From assembly GCA_023627715.1 (NCBI GenBank), contig JAMAHW010000017.1, positions 496,001-560,000 on the forward strand: 64,000 nt of DNA. Reading direction: 5' to 3'. A program made the translations under genes and the position numbers. The notes below the pieces were generated by a model that ran no database searches, had not been told where the DNA came from, and was given only the letters and a program-made list of their open reading frames with translations. Source of the stretch: Periconia sp. R9002. Lineage: Eukaryota; Ascomycota; Dothideomycetes; Pleosporales; Periconiaceae. Each line of letters begins with the position of its first letter. Within the stretch, counting starts at the first letter, position 1. Positions 34,052-45,780 of the stretch are shown here, piece after piece.

Positions 34052-35155
34052 TAAGGTACTCTTGTGATTCTAGAGTCGGAGTCAAATCGTGCTGACTGGC
34101 CTATCAAGTAGATAACTCCTAAACAGAACATTTTTGGAATCAATTGACTGTCCTAATCAAAGGCGGAAGGAGGATTTGAAGTCGTGCGGACCCTTGATCT
34201 TCTACCAAAAGTTGGTGTATTTATTGGAGAACACATGCACGCGTGCGACAGTTTGATTTTGGCAAGCTGTTGACGATGGGTGTAAGCTTTTTTTTAAGAG
34301 AGAAAGGGAGTCTGCTAACGGTTTATATCTCGGATTCATGGAAAAGATTTATAAAGACTGAGGTTAGAGTATAAGATGGCGTTGAGTAGCTACTTCAGGG
34401 ATGTCTTTTCCGGGTTTATCTGTCTTTTTTATAATATTTTTTCTTGTCTGGGAAAGCTAGCGCTTAGTACTATGGTAGTATCATCATTCAACTCTGATGG
34501 GTGTATTTTGATACATTCACGGATGCGGAATTCGTAGTTATTTGGAGAATAGATGCACATATATGTATGTACGTGGTTGGCCTTTTAGCTGCAAAAGTTT
34601 GGTTGATCTTCGCATACGATTCGATGTTGATACATACCATTCATGCTGTCGACACAATCAGAAAAAATAATCGCATGAGGTGTAAACTGAGAAGAGACAG
34701 ATAGAAAGACAAATCGATGCCACGCTGTGTACCTACGTACATTGATGTATGTTTTGACAGAGAGTACTGGCTACATAATCAACAACTGATTGGCTTGCGA
34801 CTCTTCTGCAAGGCTAGTGGCCTGGCTCACCTCTTCTGCAACATCGAATCCTTTCGATTGTTTCTATTAGAGGTTGTATCTTTCGTGGCAACATCCATGA
34901 AAGGGAAAAGCACATTTCGACGTTCCGGCTACCATTGCCTTTCTTTGCAAACAATTAGTTGTACTTAGGTTAGGAGAGTTCCTCTTGTACTCATAATACT
35001 TACATAGTGCATACAAAGTACTGATGTGGGAGTTCGGTGGGTTCCCACTGCTGCCTAAATACTCACATACATAATCCCCTGTCAGCCACTCGCAGAATTC
35101 GTACTTGCGCCATAGTTGCTCTATTTCCGTTTCCCAGACAGCAGTAATCACCATC
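34052..35155. other. Intergenic region
   Basis: About 1.1 kb, AT-rich, no gene supported. It separates two plus-strand accessory-type genes. T-rich runs at 34285-34295 and 34430-34445 are unremarkable. Confidence 0.4.
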
Positions 35156-35897
35156 ATGGCTGACGATAGCCCTCTTTCAATAACCGCCAACATTCTCGGC
35201 ATCCTAACCTTTGGCATCGCGCTAATCGCTGGGTTCTACGCACGAGCAACATGGCTCAAAAGCAAGTTTCAGTTGGATTCAGACATCGACGATGCTTGCG
35301 AATTGTTAGGCGAATACTTAGCAGACACGAGCTACGTCACCTTGGCCACAGCCACGGATAAGTATATTCTGGAGCGCATCTACACGTCAGAGATCCATTT
35401 GGTATGGACATTGGCGAAACTTGTAAAGCGATCGACCGTCCGTAGGATAAGAGAATGGGGGGAAATACGTCAACAGGTCCGCCGAGATTTGAGGTTTATC
35501 GAGACAATGCATAACCGCTTGCGTTTCAATCGCGTGCATGCTGATCTAGCAGCTTTGTCAGCGTAGGTTGTGGTGTTAATAAAGGAAGTTGAAGTTGATC
35601 TGACTTATACATAGCAAACTCGACAGATTGATCCATCGTGAGGAGCCCACAGTGCGCGCCGGGGAGCAAATCAGTGAGCGACACTCTGACAGCATCTCTT
35701 ACAGCAATAGTGGGGATAATATATGTCTCGAGCCTGTCTCATCCGACCTATTCAGGGCTGCCTTGATGAGATACAAAGCACGATTATCAAGCGCGGAATC
35801 GATGGAATTTTTATTTACTTCCATGGATACATGTTCCCACCGAGACTTACAACATGTCTACAAGAATATAATGCAAGATTATTCAAAACCTCCATGA
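35156..35897 (+). CDS. Small fungal protein with one N-terminal TM helix, unknown function
   Basis: Two exons (35156-35562 and 35615-35897, GTAGGT donor, CATAG acceptor) give 229 aa. Residues 8-30 (ITANILGILTFGIALIAGF) form one clear TM helix. A helical charged region with ELLGEYLADTSYVTLATATD follows, and a polar C-terminal part (REEPTVRAGEQISERHSDS). The opening resembles the start of many uncharacterised Pezizomycotina proteins that sit near STAND-type genes. No catalytic motif is visible. If the intron were retained the product would stop at 135 aa. The end of the second exon is the least certain part, since another frame is also open there. Confidence 0.6.
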
Positions 35898-36385
35898 GAA
35901 GGTTTTGGTGATTAGAAAAAGAACGAAGTTGAAATCGAAGGGGAGCAAAGGAGCTGGAATACGTATTGATGGAATTGATGAACTATACAATACGAAACAG
36001 AAATGGGACTAGATTGTGTGCAGGTATAGGAAGAAATGTTAGGAGGGAAAGGAAGATGGGATTGCCGAACAGTATGGGTTTCAGATCGAAAAAAAAACGT
36101 ATCATCTCAATCCAGGCTCCGGCCTGTACTTCAATACCGTGCCTTTCACATCGTTGCTGAGACACCACACTACTCCACCTGCCCCCCATTCGCAGAACAC
36201 GAACAAGGTCATAAGAACGAAGAAAGAAATAGAAAAAGAAGAACCGCTCAGAACGCTAATTGACAGAAATAACCCCCCGAAAAACTCCAAATGATCATGG
36301 CAAGATTTCCGCCACCCAGCTGCCCACCTTCCTATTAATTATAAAAAAGGAGAAGAAAGGGTAAATGAGATACGTATTTCATCCC
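35898..36385. other. Convergent intergenic region
   Basis: Short gap between convergent genes. It is rich in A/G, including GAAGAAAGAAATAGAAAAAG near 36218, and has no coding frame. It should hold two 3' ends. Confidence 0.4.
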
Positions 36386-37021
36386 CTAGTACCGCCTTCG
36401 GTAATTGTTCACGACAACGACGGGCTGGTTCCCGGTGATGCGGGATTGCTTCTCCTCGTAGTCTCGGGATGCGATCTTGAGGTCTTCGATTTGGGCCTAT
36501 TTTCGAGGGGTTAGGTGTCACTGTTGGGCAGGTGGGGTATGTTGGGATGGGACGCGCGGAACGTAGCACGCCATGGATGACGAGAAGGACGAGGAACATA
36601 TGAAAGGAGTTGGGCCGGAAGGCCATACGACCAATGGAAACACTGGTTGGACGGGATATGGTGCAGTACGCGAGAGGAGATAAAGGGAGAGATACGTACA
36701 GTTGTCAAAGCAGGACCAACCGTAGTTACTAAAAACCCGTCACGACCCTATGAATTTGGTACTCGGTCAGCGGTTTCATCCTTTCTAGAGTTGAAGATCT
36801 GTGGTTGGCTTGATCGCGTCGAAGATACATCGACGTCCAGCTAGCTACACACGCGTGTATGACGGAGTACATATGTATATAAGAGGAGAGAGACAGCGTA
36901 CATGGTGTGTGTAAGGACGCACAATAGCATCCGGCCCGCAGTAGTAATGGATGTTGTTTTGCATCACAGCTCTCGAGATGCCAAAGCCAGGGATGAAGTA
37001 CGAGTTCGGTGCGGCGGACAT
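36386..37021 (-). CDS. Conserved small fungal protein (92 aa), unknown function
   Basis: Three exons (36902-37021, 36700-36747, 36386-36496), all phase 0, give 92 aa. The middle exon is only 48 nt. The protein starts MSAAPNSYFIPGFGISRAVM, continues NNIHYYCGPDAIVRPYTHHG and RDGFLVTTVGPALT, then a helix (AQIEDLKIASRDYEEKQ) and a hydrophobic-basic end (VVVVVNNYRRRY). The first 60 residues have the pattern (Y-F-I-P-G-x-G-I-S-R, then H-Y-x-C-G-P and R-P-Y) that I associate with a family of short uncharacterised Pezizomycotina proteins. There is no signal peptide or TM helix. It is too short and too spliced to appear as a long frame, so it would be missed by frame length alone. Confidence 0.75.
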
Positions 37022-40000
37022 GATGCTGCGATGTAGAGGATGAAGACAAGGCGAGATGGAGACTAGAAGCAGGGACGGAACGGGACGGGACGGAGGTCTA
37101 TATGGAGGGGCCGGAAAGGGAGTTATGGATGGGTGGAGAGATGAACAGGTATACGATTGATTGTTTGCTTGATGCTACTCGCCGAGGCCACGATGATGCG
37201 GACGAGGATCGATCTTATATTCCTCCAAGTATCCAAAGGTCGCAGGCCGCGGGCGCCCAAAGGAACACATAATGGAATAGCCAAAACACAACAGCTTGGC
37301 CTTAATTACACCGGAAAGGTGCACTGTGTTCGGGTCACGTTCTCTTGTCGAAGTTCGCAAGGGGTTGGGCAGCTACAGAGTCCACCGTGAGCTGTTGGCC
37401 TATGCATCTGCAGCCTCACTCCGTTCGCCTCGCCAACCGTGATCATCGGGCCTCAATCAGACGTCCTTCCTACTCTTAAACTGTTCGAGCCCTATCACCG
37501 CTCGCCCCGGTCTTGCGTTTGCAAGGCACGGGTGCCCTCTCCTGTCGCATCGGCTTGGGCACCGAATGGGCCGCCCTGTCACCCTACGTTAATGCGTGGC
37601 TAACTAAGTATATGACTGCTGTGTAGCCGACTGGCGATTTTCGTGAAGGGTTTGCGCGCGTGGGCTGCCAGCTCAGCGAACACGTCGTTTGTGCAGAAGA
37701 CTTTGTATATAGGGTATAAAGCGATGCATTTGCCACTGGTTTGCAGCGAAGATCTTTCGGCTTTTTATTTTGCTCTGCTCACAAACCGCTGCGACGCGAA
37801 CAGGAGGGTTGGTTTCCTTGGAAGTGGGAATGGGCTGCATCGTGGTGGGGAGGTCAAAGTAATGTCGAAGCGCTAAACCCTCTTGGGTCGTGCTAGACAG
37901 TCTACATCCAACGACAAGTTGACGATCCCTCCAAAAAAATGCACCGAAACAACGACACACAATCTGACTCGGCGGTGTCCTGTCTGAAAACCGACGCCGG
38001 CATCCATCCGAAGATCGGGTCCGATGCTCACGCAGGGCTGCGGTGTCCACGAAGGACCACGACGTGGAAGCAGACTCACACCGCCGTCTGCTGTCATTGC
38101 ACAAGCTCTCCCGCGCTTTACAGGGAGTATCCCCACTCCGAACTGGTCCGCCATACTCAATTCAAGGAGGAAAATGGGCACACGGAAGATGGGCACAATT
38201 GCATTTTCCACAGCTGTTTCCGTTTACATGTATCCGATCGTGCCTTACCTTAGTTACTCTGCAATCGCACCGTGTCGGTGTATGCCGTTAGACCTTGGAG
38301 CTGAATAGGCTTGCTTGGTGTCGCCGCCGACAGTGAGGCTTCTGGAAGGCCCGAATACGACATAATCTTCTAGGAACGCATCGTCAGGTTGAATGCATAT
38401 TTGCCTCCTCGACTGTTGGATTCTCCACCCTGCCCAACTCTGTGCGCTGTCCATTGCAGACTTTCGGTGTAGTCTCTTTATGTCGTCATCCATGGTCGAT
38501 TGGAAGATAATAACCCTGGGAATCGTCAGCTTACCCCTCTTCCTAGCTAGGCATTGGAACGTATGCCCAATGCTCATTGCCTACCGGATCTCTGACCCTG
38601 CGAAAGAAGTTGCTGGCGCATATCTGGTGCTCAGGCTCTGTACCTGTGCTAGACCCCGCACGTAGATTTCATTATCCGGTTATAATTGATGCGGACATAG
38701 ACGCCAAATAGGACAGTTGGCAGATACAGGAACACATATTCAACGTCATCAATTGTTTATTTTTCCAACTTTTGCGATCACGCATTCAGCCACGCCCCTT
38801 TCTGGCATGTAAACAAGCAGAAGGCTTTGGGTCTGACCAACCGATGGACATACAGTAAAAACGAAAAGTCGCTATTTCCGACCGCCCAGGTCTATCCTGT
38901 ATCAGCCGAAGACGAGGCACCGAATGCCGACAGTTCCCCCACTCACCTGATTGCCTACCTGGCGACAGCTAGTTCGATCTTCAGTGGTGCAGCATTTGAC
39001 CGGACGCCTTTCGCTGTCATTCCTGTGGATCGTGAAACACGAATTCGTACTACAGTTACATTCTTATTTCTTTTTTTACGCCTCATATTCAGGGGCACAC
39101 ACAAGGTGTATCTGATGGGTGTATCTGATGGGTTTCCGGCCATCCAATGATCCTCCAAGCAAACAGATTGAGATGAGTGGGATCCGAAATGGAAACTAAA
39201 TCCACATGATCAGCCCACCAGAATTAGTACTCCCTGGGCCTTCCGGCTCAATCAACGAGTTATTCGCTTCTTTTCGCTCTCCTACGTTCCCTCCGTAATA
39301 CCATCCAACTTTCGTACTACTTCTGCATTGTCACTCAACCGGGCTCCTCACACATCTAGCTCACACACTTTCCCGATCGTACAGAAGAATAAACGTCTCT
39401 TCTTGGATTGTCCTTCTCTCTTTTCTTACCTACCCTCCTTCTTTTCTCCGGGCAAAGTTCCATTGTACACTCAGCGCTCTATCCATCCATTCCGGAACAG
39501 TAACTGAAAACTGGCATAGGTATCATATACCCGAAATCCAGTCCAAACCACAAATACGCACATAGAAAGTTGTATGCCTTCACTACGCGCAAGCAAGCCT
39601 TAAACCAACACCAACGCTGACCCACCCGCCCCGTTCCGCCTGCGGTCAAACCTCCGACAATTCCACAGAAAGAAAGAAACAGCAACAACGTACAGGAATG
39701 GGAGACAGGACTTCTTGATCCTTTCGGCCGTACTTATATAGCCGTTTACCAACTGGACTTATTCGCAGACCAAGCTGAATTCCCCCTATATACTGACTAT
39801 ATACCGGTACTAGGGGAAGAAAAGGTCCTCACTATACGTAGAGATGCGGTGCCGGCAGCGGTTGTGGAAGCGCGGAGCTGCCATGGTCCCAGAGTACCAT
39901 GCTCAGGCACGCTGGGCTGTGGTCTCCGTCACAAGAAGCTAGAATTGACAATCCGTTGATGGTTAGTGGTGGAAGGTGGATAGTTCTGTTGATGAAATGT

Positions 40001-40896
40001 ACCTGAATCATGACAGAGTATTGTTCCACTGGGTATCGACACAGGCAGAAGAAAACACTAGGTAACGTCCTCAGGACGGACATACAGGCAACTGTTTGCG
40101 CACGTGATAAGCCTATATAATATATATGGTCAGGACATACATATTACATTAGCTTCTCACGTGCGCAACTAGTTGCCTGTATGTCTGTCCTGGCCGAGGA
40201 TTTTACCTTGTGTCTTTTGTTTTTGCTTGCGTCGATACCCAGGATAACAATACTCTGTGATGATTCATTGTCATATCTCATCCGCAGAGATGCGAGAATG
40301 CTTTACTTGGAACCAGATGTTTCTCCGCGTCATTCGATACATACTTTCCCCTCCAGCCTGATGAAACAACCAGAAAACAGGAACTTGCAGGGGAGGGAGG
40401 AGCGGATACGCAAAGATGTAAATAAAAAGGAAGGGCGATAACTGAATAGAGAAAAAGAGACAATTTGAACAGTACAGCCAAAACTTCCAACCTCCCTTAT
40501 CTTTATACCTCGTTGTGTTACACCAATCAATTGCAAAGAAAAACCACTTTCGATACCTCGTCGTGTATTCCTTTTCTTTCCCTTCCTACAACCAAAACTA
40601 GTCGGGATCAAGCAGTAATAACAAACTTCCGAGCTGAAGAAAACTTAGAGGTAAACGGTGGGCAGAATGATTAGAATACGTGATAGTGTGATCGGTCAGA
40701 AGATGGGACAGAGTGTTCAGTATTCATACATCAAACGGTTTGTCAACAGAGTAGGGCTAAGTAGATAGGAGACTAGAAAAAAAAAGGTAAATGTGTTCGG
40801 CGTTATCGCATAAACTAATACTAGCCAAAGCCTTTCCGCGCTCCCTTCTAGGAAAAAAAAAAGAAGAGGGGTAGAAGGAAAGAACGGATCACGCCA
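37022..40896. other. 3.9-kb gene-free region
   Basis: The longest stretch here without a supported gene. Frames of 80-145 codons occur on both strands but none shows a domain, splice partners or a consistent compositional pattern. The inverted repeat at 40007-40268 is the only clear structure. A 13-bp unit is duplicated in tandem at 39108-39133. Confidence 0.5.
40007..40268. repeat. Imperfect long inverted repeat (hairpin), possible MITE or element remnant
   Basis: Left arm about 40007-40112 and right arm about 40152-40268 are reverse complements over about 105-115 bp with scattered substitutions and small gaps, separated by about 40 bp of AT-rich loop (TATATAATATATATGG). Shared blocks include CAGAGTATTGTT, GGGTATCGAC, CATACAGGCAACT and TTGCGCACGTGA. 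A related partial copy lies at 21675-21735. No transposase frame or clear target-site duplication was found. Confidence 0.75.
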
Positions 40897-43739
40897 TCAT
40901 TCCACCGCTGCTTCCACATCCTTCTTCCCCCTCTCTTTGTCCTTCTTATCCCGTAATTGCTGCTCCGCGGGTTGAGGCTGAGGCATTTCCTTCTTTCGGT
41001 CTTTCTCTCGTTCTCTTTCCTTTTCCTTTTCCCTTTCCCTCTCACGCTCCTTGTCTTTTCTGCGGCGCCTCGGCTGATAAACGTCGTTAAAATTCATCAC
41101 CATGGCCAGCCACCGCATATCGTGATCGGGTTGATGCACCAAGTCCCCGAGCAGCACCGTGATTCTAATCTGGAAATCCTTGATAAGATGTGCAAGACGT
41201 TTACGCAGGGCAGGGAGGACGTCGTCGTCATCTTCACCGCCACCTCCAGCGCCGCCGATTTTGAGGAGCGGAGGCGGGAAGGGGGAGTCGGTAGCGGACG
41301 CAGAGGATGAAGCGCGGGTTTTGTCTTTTTCGGAAAGACCCCATCGCCCTGCGGCAGTGCGTGTCTCGATCCGGGCAGCGTGTTCCTGTCGACGCGTGAA
41401 TTCCGCTACAGAGAACGAGTATAAACCATCAACGGCATCCTTATACGCAAGCATCGTCTTGAGCAGCTCGTGCAACTGACCCGTAAAATCTGTGCTCTGC
41501 GACCCGAGTAGGCCCTTGCGCGTGATGCTGTTGAGGTACTTTGCGTGGGCTTGAATCATGTCGTCGAGCGTGGATTCAGGTTTGTGCAATGCTTCTTCCA
41601 GCTCATTCCATGACGACTCGATGACTTCGAAGAGGATGTAGTATTGGAGCTGATTGACGAAGTGAATCATTTCGGCGATGCCACAGCGTACCTTTTTCCA
41701 ATCCGCGCCTACTTTGTCGGAGACGGTGCCCAGGACCCCGCGCGCACCCGTCATGCAGCGGCGCCAGGTCGAGCCGAGCGCAAATTCGACGCGCTTTACG
41801 CGCCAGAGGAAGTTAAAGACTTTAAGGTATTGTTTGGAGCCGAAAGGAGTGACGATGACATCGACCGGTGCATCGATTTTGTACTCCAGTGTGAAGACGT
41901 CCCAGCCGATTTCGCCATGGGAGAGTTCAAGCATGCGCGAGTCGAGACGGCGGAGGACGTCCGGCGAGTCGAACTGCGCGTTGGAGTTGCGCACTGCGTG
42001 TTCGAGTTGGGCTGTGAGGGTGTGGCGGTATTGCGTGTTTGCGGGGCGGTCCAGGTTAGCGGATAGAGATTCCATCAGTACGGCGATAAAGTCGCCTGCT
42101 CCCAACAAGAGGTAGCGCTTGAGTGCCTGCAAGTGCTCAAAGAGTTTGAACTTGTTAGCCATGAGATCAATTAATCTGGCCATGGTGGTTTTGTAGGCGT
42201 CGCCAATCGATCGCTCGAGATTGGCAGTGTCGCCATACTGCAGTTCTTTTGATGCTTCCTTGGAATACGTATCTACCCAAGCAGCGTCGCCGCAGCCGTA
42301 GCGGATGAAATTGAGCGTCTTTCCAATCAAGAAGACCTTGTTTGCAAATTCTTCGGTGATGATGCTAGGAACCATCTTGCTGTTGAGCTTGTACTTGTCT
42401 TCCCACACACTCGTTGCTCCGCCCTTGCCCTCCTGCCCATTTTGCTCACGGATTTCTTCCTCGCTCTGCTCCGAAACAAAAAACTCGCCAAAGGGGTCTG
42501 CCAGTTCGCCATCGTATATCCATTGTCGGAGCATGTCGTAGAAAGGACGCGTCACGTGGGTAAGAAGGCGCTCGGCAAAGACCCCAACGTAAGGGTCGCC
42601 GTGCGATAGAGAAAAGGAGTGGATCAGGGATATTAATTCGCCACCTTTCCTGTGCTTCGACTCCTCAACCATCAAGCTCATCAACCGCAAACCTTGTGTG
42701 GCTTCCCTTGTCCAGATAACGCAGCGCTTCAGCGTGACGCCGGCTTTACCGATACCTTGACGGGGCTGGGAATCATCGAGCTGTGCTAGCGCTCGCCTGA
42801 TTTGACCTTCCAGCGTGGCTACAAGTCCGAGATACGATCGAAGTTCTTTCGCCAAGGCGGATCTGAAGCTTTGCCCGACGAGTCCACCTTCCGTAGACTC
42901 CACGAACTCTGACAAACTGCGGTATAAAAGCGAGGGTTCGGCAAGGGTATGAAGAAGACTTATGAGGGGAACAGGTAGAGATGGCGGGAGTTTGAGGTTG
43001 GGTTCCGTAGCGAAAACCAAGTTTGTAGACGAAAGCCCTTGCAGTGTGAATGGCAAATCCCGCAGGAGACTGGGCTCCGAGGGGCCCTTGTCCACCCCCA
43101 TTTGCTCTCGGTCCATCGGTTGTTCCTTCGCTACATCCCTTGATCGTCTTTCTCTTCTCTTCTCGAGTCGTTCCGCAGGCGACAAATTCCGGGCTGCTGC
43201 CTTGGGCGAGCCATCGTTCACCGGTATCTGCGAAAGGCCGGGGCGCGCGAATGCGTCTTTGAAGGCTGGACTTCCTGAGAGACGGCTGTCTACATTGTAG
43301 CGCTTGGAGGGTGTGGTGGGCTCGTGCGGTCGACTGCGAATATCTGCTGAGGGTATGTCTGAGAGCTCGAGGAGAAAGTGAAGCATACGAGCCTTTTGGT
43401 CCAGGACGGGCTGCGAAATGAGGCGGGAAACGAGGTTGTTGAACTGGGCGCTCTTCTGCGGGCCATTGGCGCCGGCGATAACTGCATGGCCTTGGTTATT
43501 TATTTTTCTGAGCACGTGAGAAGTAAGTACTTACGCCTCTCGTCTATGAGTCCGGCGGCATGATTGATATCGGCGACGGGGAGCGGGCCAGCATTGCTCA
43601 GTTCATGGACGGCGAAGTTATAGGCGTCTTCGAAACGCTCGTTGGCCTGTTCTTCGTCTTCGTCGGGTTCTTCGGGAACGATGCGCACCAGCAGTTCGTT
43701 CAACGCGTGTTCGACGCGGTCTCGGTTGAGCGAGGCCAT
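40897..43739 (-). CDS. Gamma-tubulin complex component 3 (GCP3/Spc98 family)
   Basis: Core subunit of the gamma-tubulin complex that nucleates microtubules at spindle pole bodies. Exons 43535-43739 and 40897-43481 give 929 aa. The N-terminal 180 residues are mostly disordered with a basic RLEKRRERRSRD stretch. The grip1 region begins at LLRDLPFTLQGLSSTNLVFA and continues through SHGDPYVGVFAERLLTHVTR and RPFYDMLRQWIYDGEL. The grip2 region holds LEHLQALKRYLLLGAGDFIA-like sequence and NFLWRVKRVEFALGSTWRR. The tail after about residue 870 is a charged Lys/Arg/Glu run (KDKEREREREKEKER), unusual for the family. The acceptor at 43482 was chosen because a nearer AG would give an intron of 27 nt and the wrong phase. 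Confidence 0.93.
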
Positions 43740-44432
43740 GCCGGCGCGTCCTGTTGTCGCCGCATTGTCGGCTCGAGTCAATGTTTTGTCTCTACTGACG
43801 TCTCATATCGCGGGGCGCGCACGGACCATCACGAACATACTAATACGGTTCAATACCTACCTCAGTATGATTAACTCGCTCAACTCCATCATTGAATCTA
43901 TACATATGTAGCCATACTAACACCAATATCACTTCTCTTCTAATTGATAACTTTATTCCATTAATTCTCGTATTGTGCTTTCTATAATGATCCACCCGCA
44001 CTGTTCGGTTTTTCTATTGCTGTATCACCCATCAACACCATTGATGACCTTTATGTCACTGAATTTCACCTTGATATAGTACTGTTTCTCCATATACAAC
44101 AGTTGTCTTTTATCTATTCTAAAAAAGAGTCATACTATCCTGAAACTGACTGTGCGTTCACCTCAGTACAAGCGCAAGCAATTCTTAATAACTGCATCTG
44201 AGCCGCATTCATATTGTACTTCACCTCAAATTGTCCTCCACTCTACTGATGCCAGTCAAGAAAGTGAGAGAATCCTTGCCAAGACCTTCCGAAAACACAT
44301 CGTCCTCTCTCTATATAACCTCCTCCAGATCCTCCCGACTCCTTCTTTCTGCACCCTCCCCCCTCTTGCAAACATCTCTACACACCTGATTGATAGAACA
44401 CTCTTCTAACAAACGCAATCAGGCAAAGAAAA
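43740..44432. promoter_or_regulatory. Divergent promoter region, GCP3 / BTB-like gene
   Basis: About 690 bp between divergent start codons. Pyrimidine-rich sequence (CTCTCTCTATATAACCTCC near 44310) lies about 110 bp upstream of the plus-strand ATG and contains a TATA-like core. No specific factor site is recognised. Confidence 0.4.
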
Positions 44433-45780
44433 ATGAGTCCAACGGCTCCTTCATCTCCCCGTGGCCAGCACAAGCCTGGACGCAGGAATGGCAGCACCGC
44501 ATCATCTACCACCGCCCGCGCTGGGTCGACGACAGCTGAAGCAATCACTTTGTCCGACAGCGATACGGACAACGAAACCCGTCATTCCAGCATTCACCCC
44601 ATTGGAGAACTCATGCAGACAACCGTCACCCTCCAATATGGGCCGAAACTCAAGGACGAATGTACTATGCATCTTGCGATGCTGATCAATCACAGCACCA
44701 AGCTTGCCGATATATTTGCCAAAGCAGACAAAGAGCGACGCGAGCTCGACAAAGCCAAGGCCATGCGCAAGAAGATCAAGAAACTGCTTCCTCCGTTGAC
44801 ACCGTCCGAGAAGTTTGCCCGGGACAAGGTCAGTCGATATTCCCCGGATGTTTTTGTTACGCTTTCATACTAAGTTCGGTTTGCAGGGCGAAGAGATTGT
44901 TGAGAGAGCAATGAAACAATTTCCAATGAGCGGTTGGCAAGATCGCGTCACAAAATCGATGACAGACTATATCGATAAACTGTTTCAAGACAACAAAAAT
45001 CTGATCGACGCTCGTATCTCTCGTCGTGAATATCCAGCTAATCAGGTTCTCCCTCGCCTTCAACAAATGAAACCTGCAGCTATCCTTAGCGTAGTGCAGC
45101 GACTCAAAGATGCTTTCGCTAATATCAAGAATCACGAGAACCGATACGCCGCGAAAGATCCGGTCAAAGCCGCTGCTCAACAGCGTATCTTGCTTCCAGA
45201 GACAGAAGCAGGCACTGTCGCTACACTGAGCAACTGGATATACCACAAAAAGCTGACCTACAAGGATGCCGACCATCTCTGCAAAATATGGCTCCTTGCA
45301 AATCAACTAGTCGTAGATGAGCTCGCTGATCTGAGCTTCAAACAATTATACGAAGGTTATCGCACTGCTATCATTGCAGCCAGGGATAATGGCATTTCCC
45401 TCTATGATCTAATGAACAATACTCCCACTGACGGCGACCGACTTTCAGATGTTGTTCCCGTTGTGTTCAACTTTGTCCTCAGTTTTGAAATAGCACCAGC
45501 GGCCCTTCAAAAATTGGCCATCGCCGCTCTGGTGGACAGTGTAGATAATGGTGACATGCGGGCTACAGAACAGGTTCTTCCAGCCATGAGACCGGACATG
45601 AAGGACACATTCTGCCGCGTGCTTGGAATGCGATTTATTCAACTCAAGAAGACAGTGATCGAGGCTTCCGTCAAAAAGGAGGATAAGGGTAATCCAGGCA
45701 ACCCGTCCATGGAGGAAGTAAAGGTTGATGCCCAGAGTAGCGAGGCGGATGCCGCACCCAGCCAGGAAGGTGCAACTTGA
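44433..45780 (+). CDS. BTB-like fungal protein, unknown function
   Basis: Two exons (44433-44828 and 44887-45780; donor GTCAGT, acceptor TGCAG) give 429 aa. The first 60 residues are Ser/Thr/Pro-rich, followed by a coiled charged segment (LDKAKAMRKKIKKLLPPLTP). Residues about 255-310 carry the BTB C-terminal pattern: TVATLSNWIYHKKLTY, then LCKIWLLANQLVVDELADLS. This matches fungal BTB proteins in the strand and helix that normally end the fold. A helical region and an acidic tail (EVKVDAQSSEADAAPSQEG) complete it. The N-terminal BTB dimer strand is not obvious, so the domain may be partial or diverged. Partner and pathway are unknown. Confidence 0.75.

Noticed and set aside
38254..38665. Overlapping frames on both strands of about 90-107 codons
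   Set aside because: No domain, no consistent pattern, and each is the shadow of the other.
39108..39133. 13-bp tandem duplication
   Set aside because: Only two copies and outside any gene; too small to mean anything alone.
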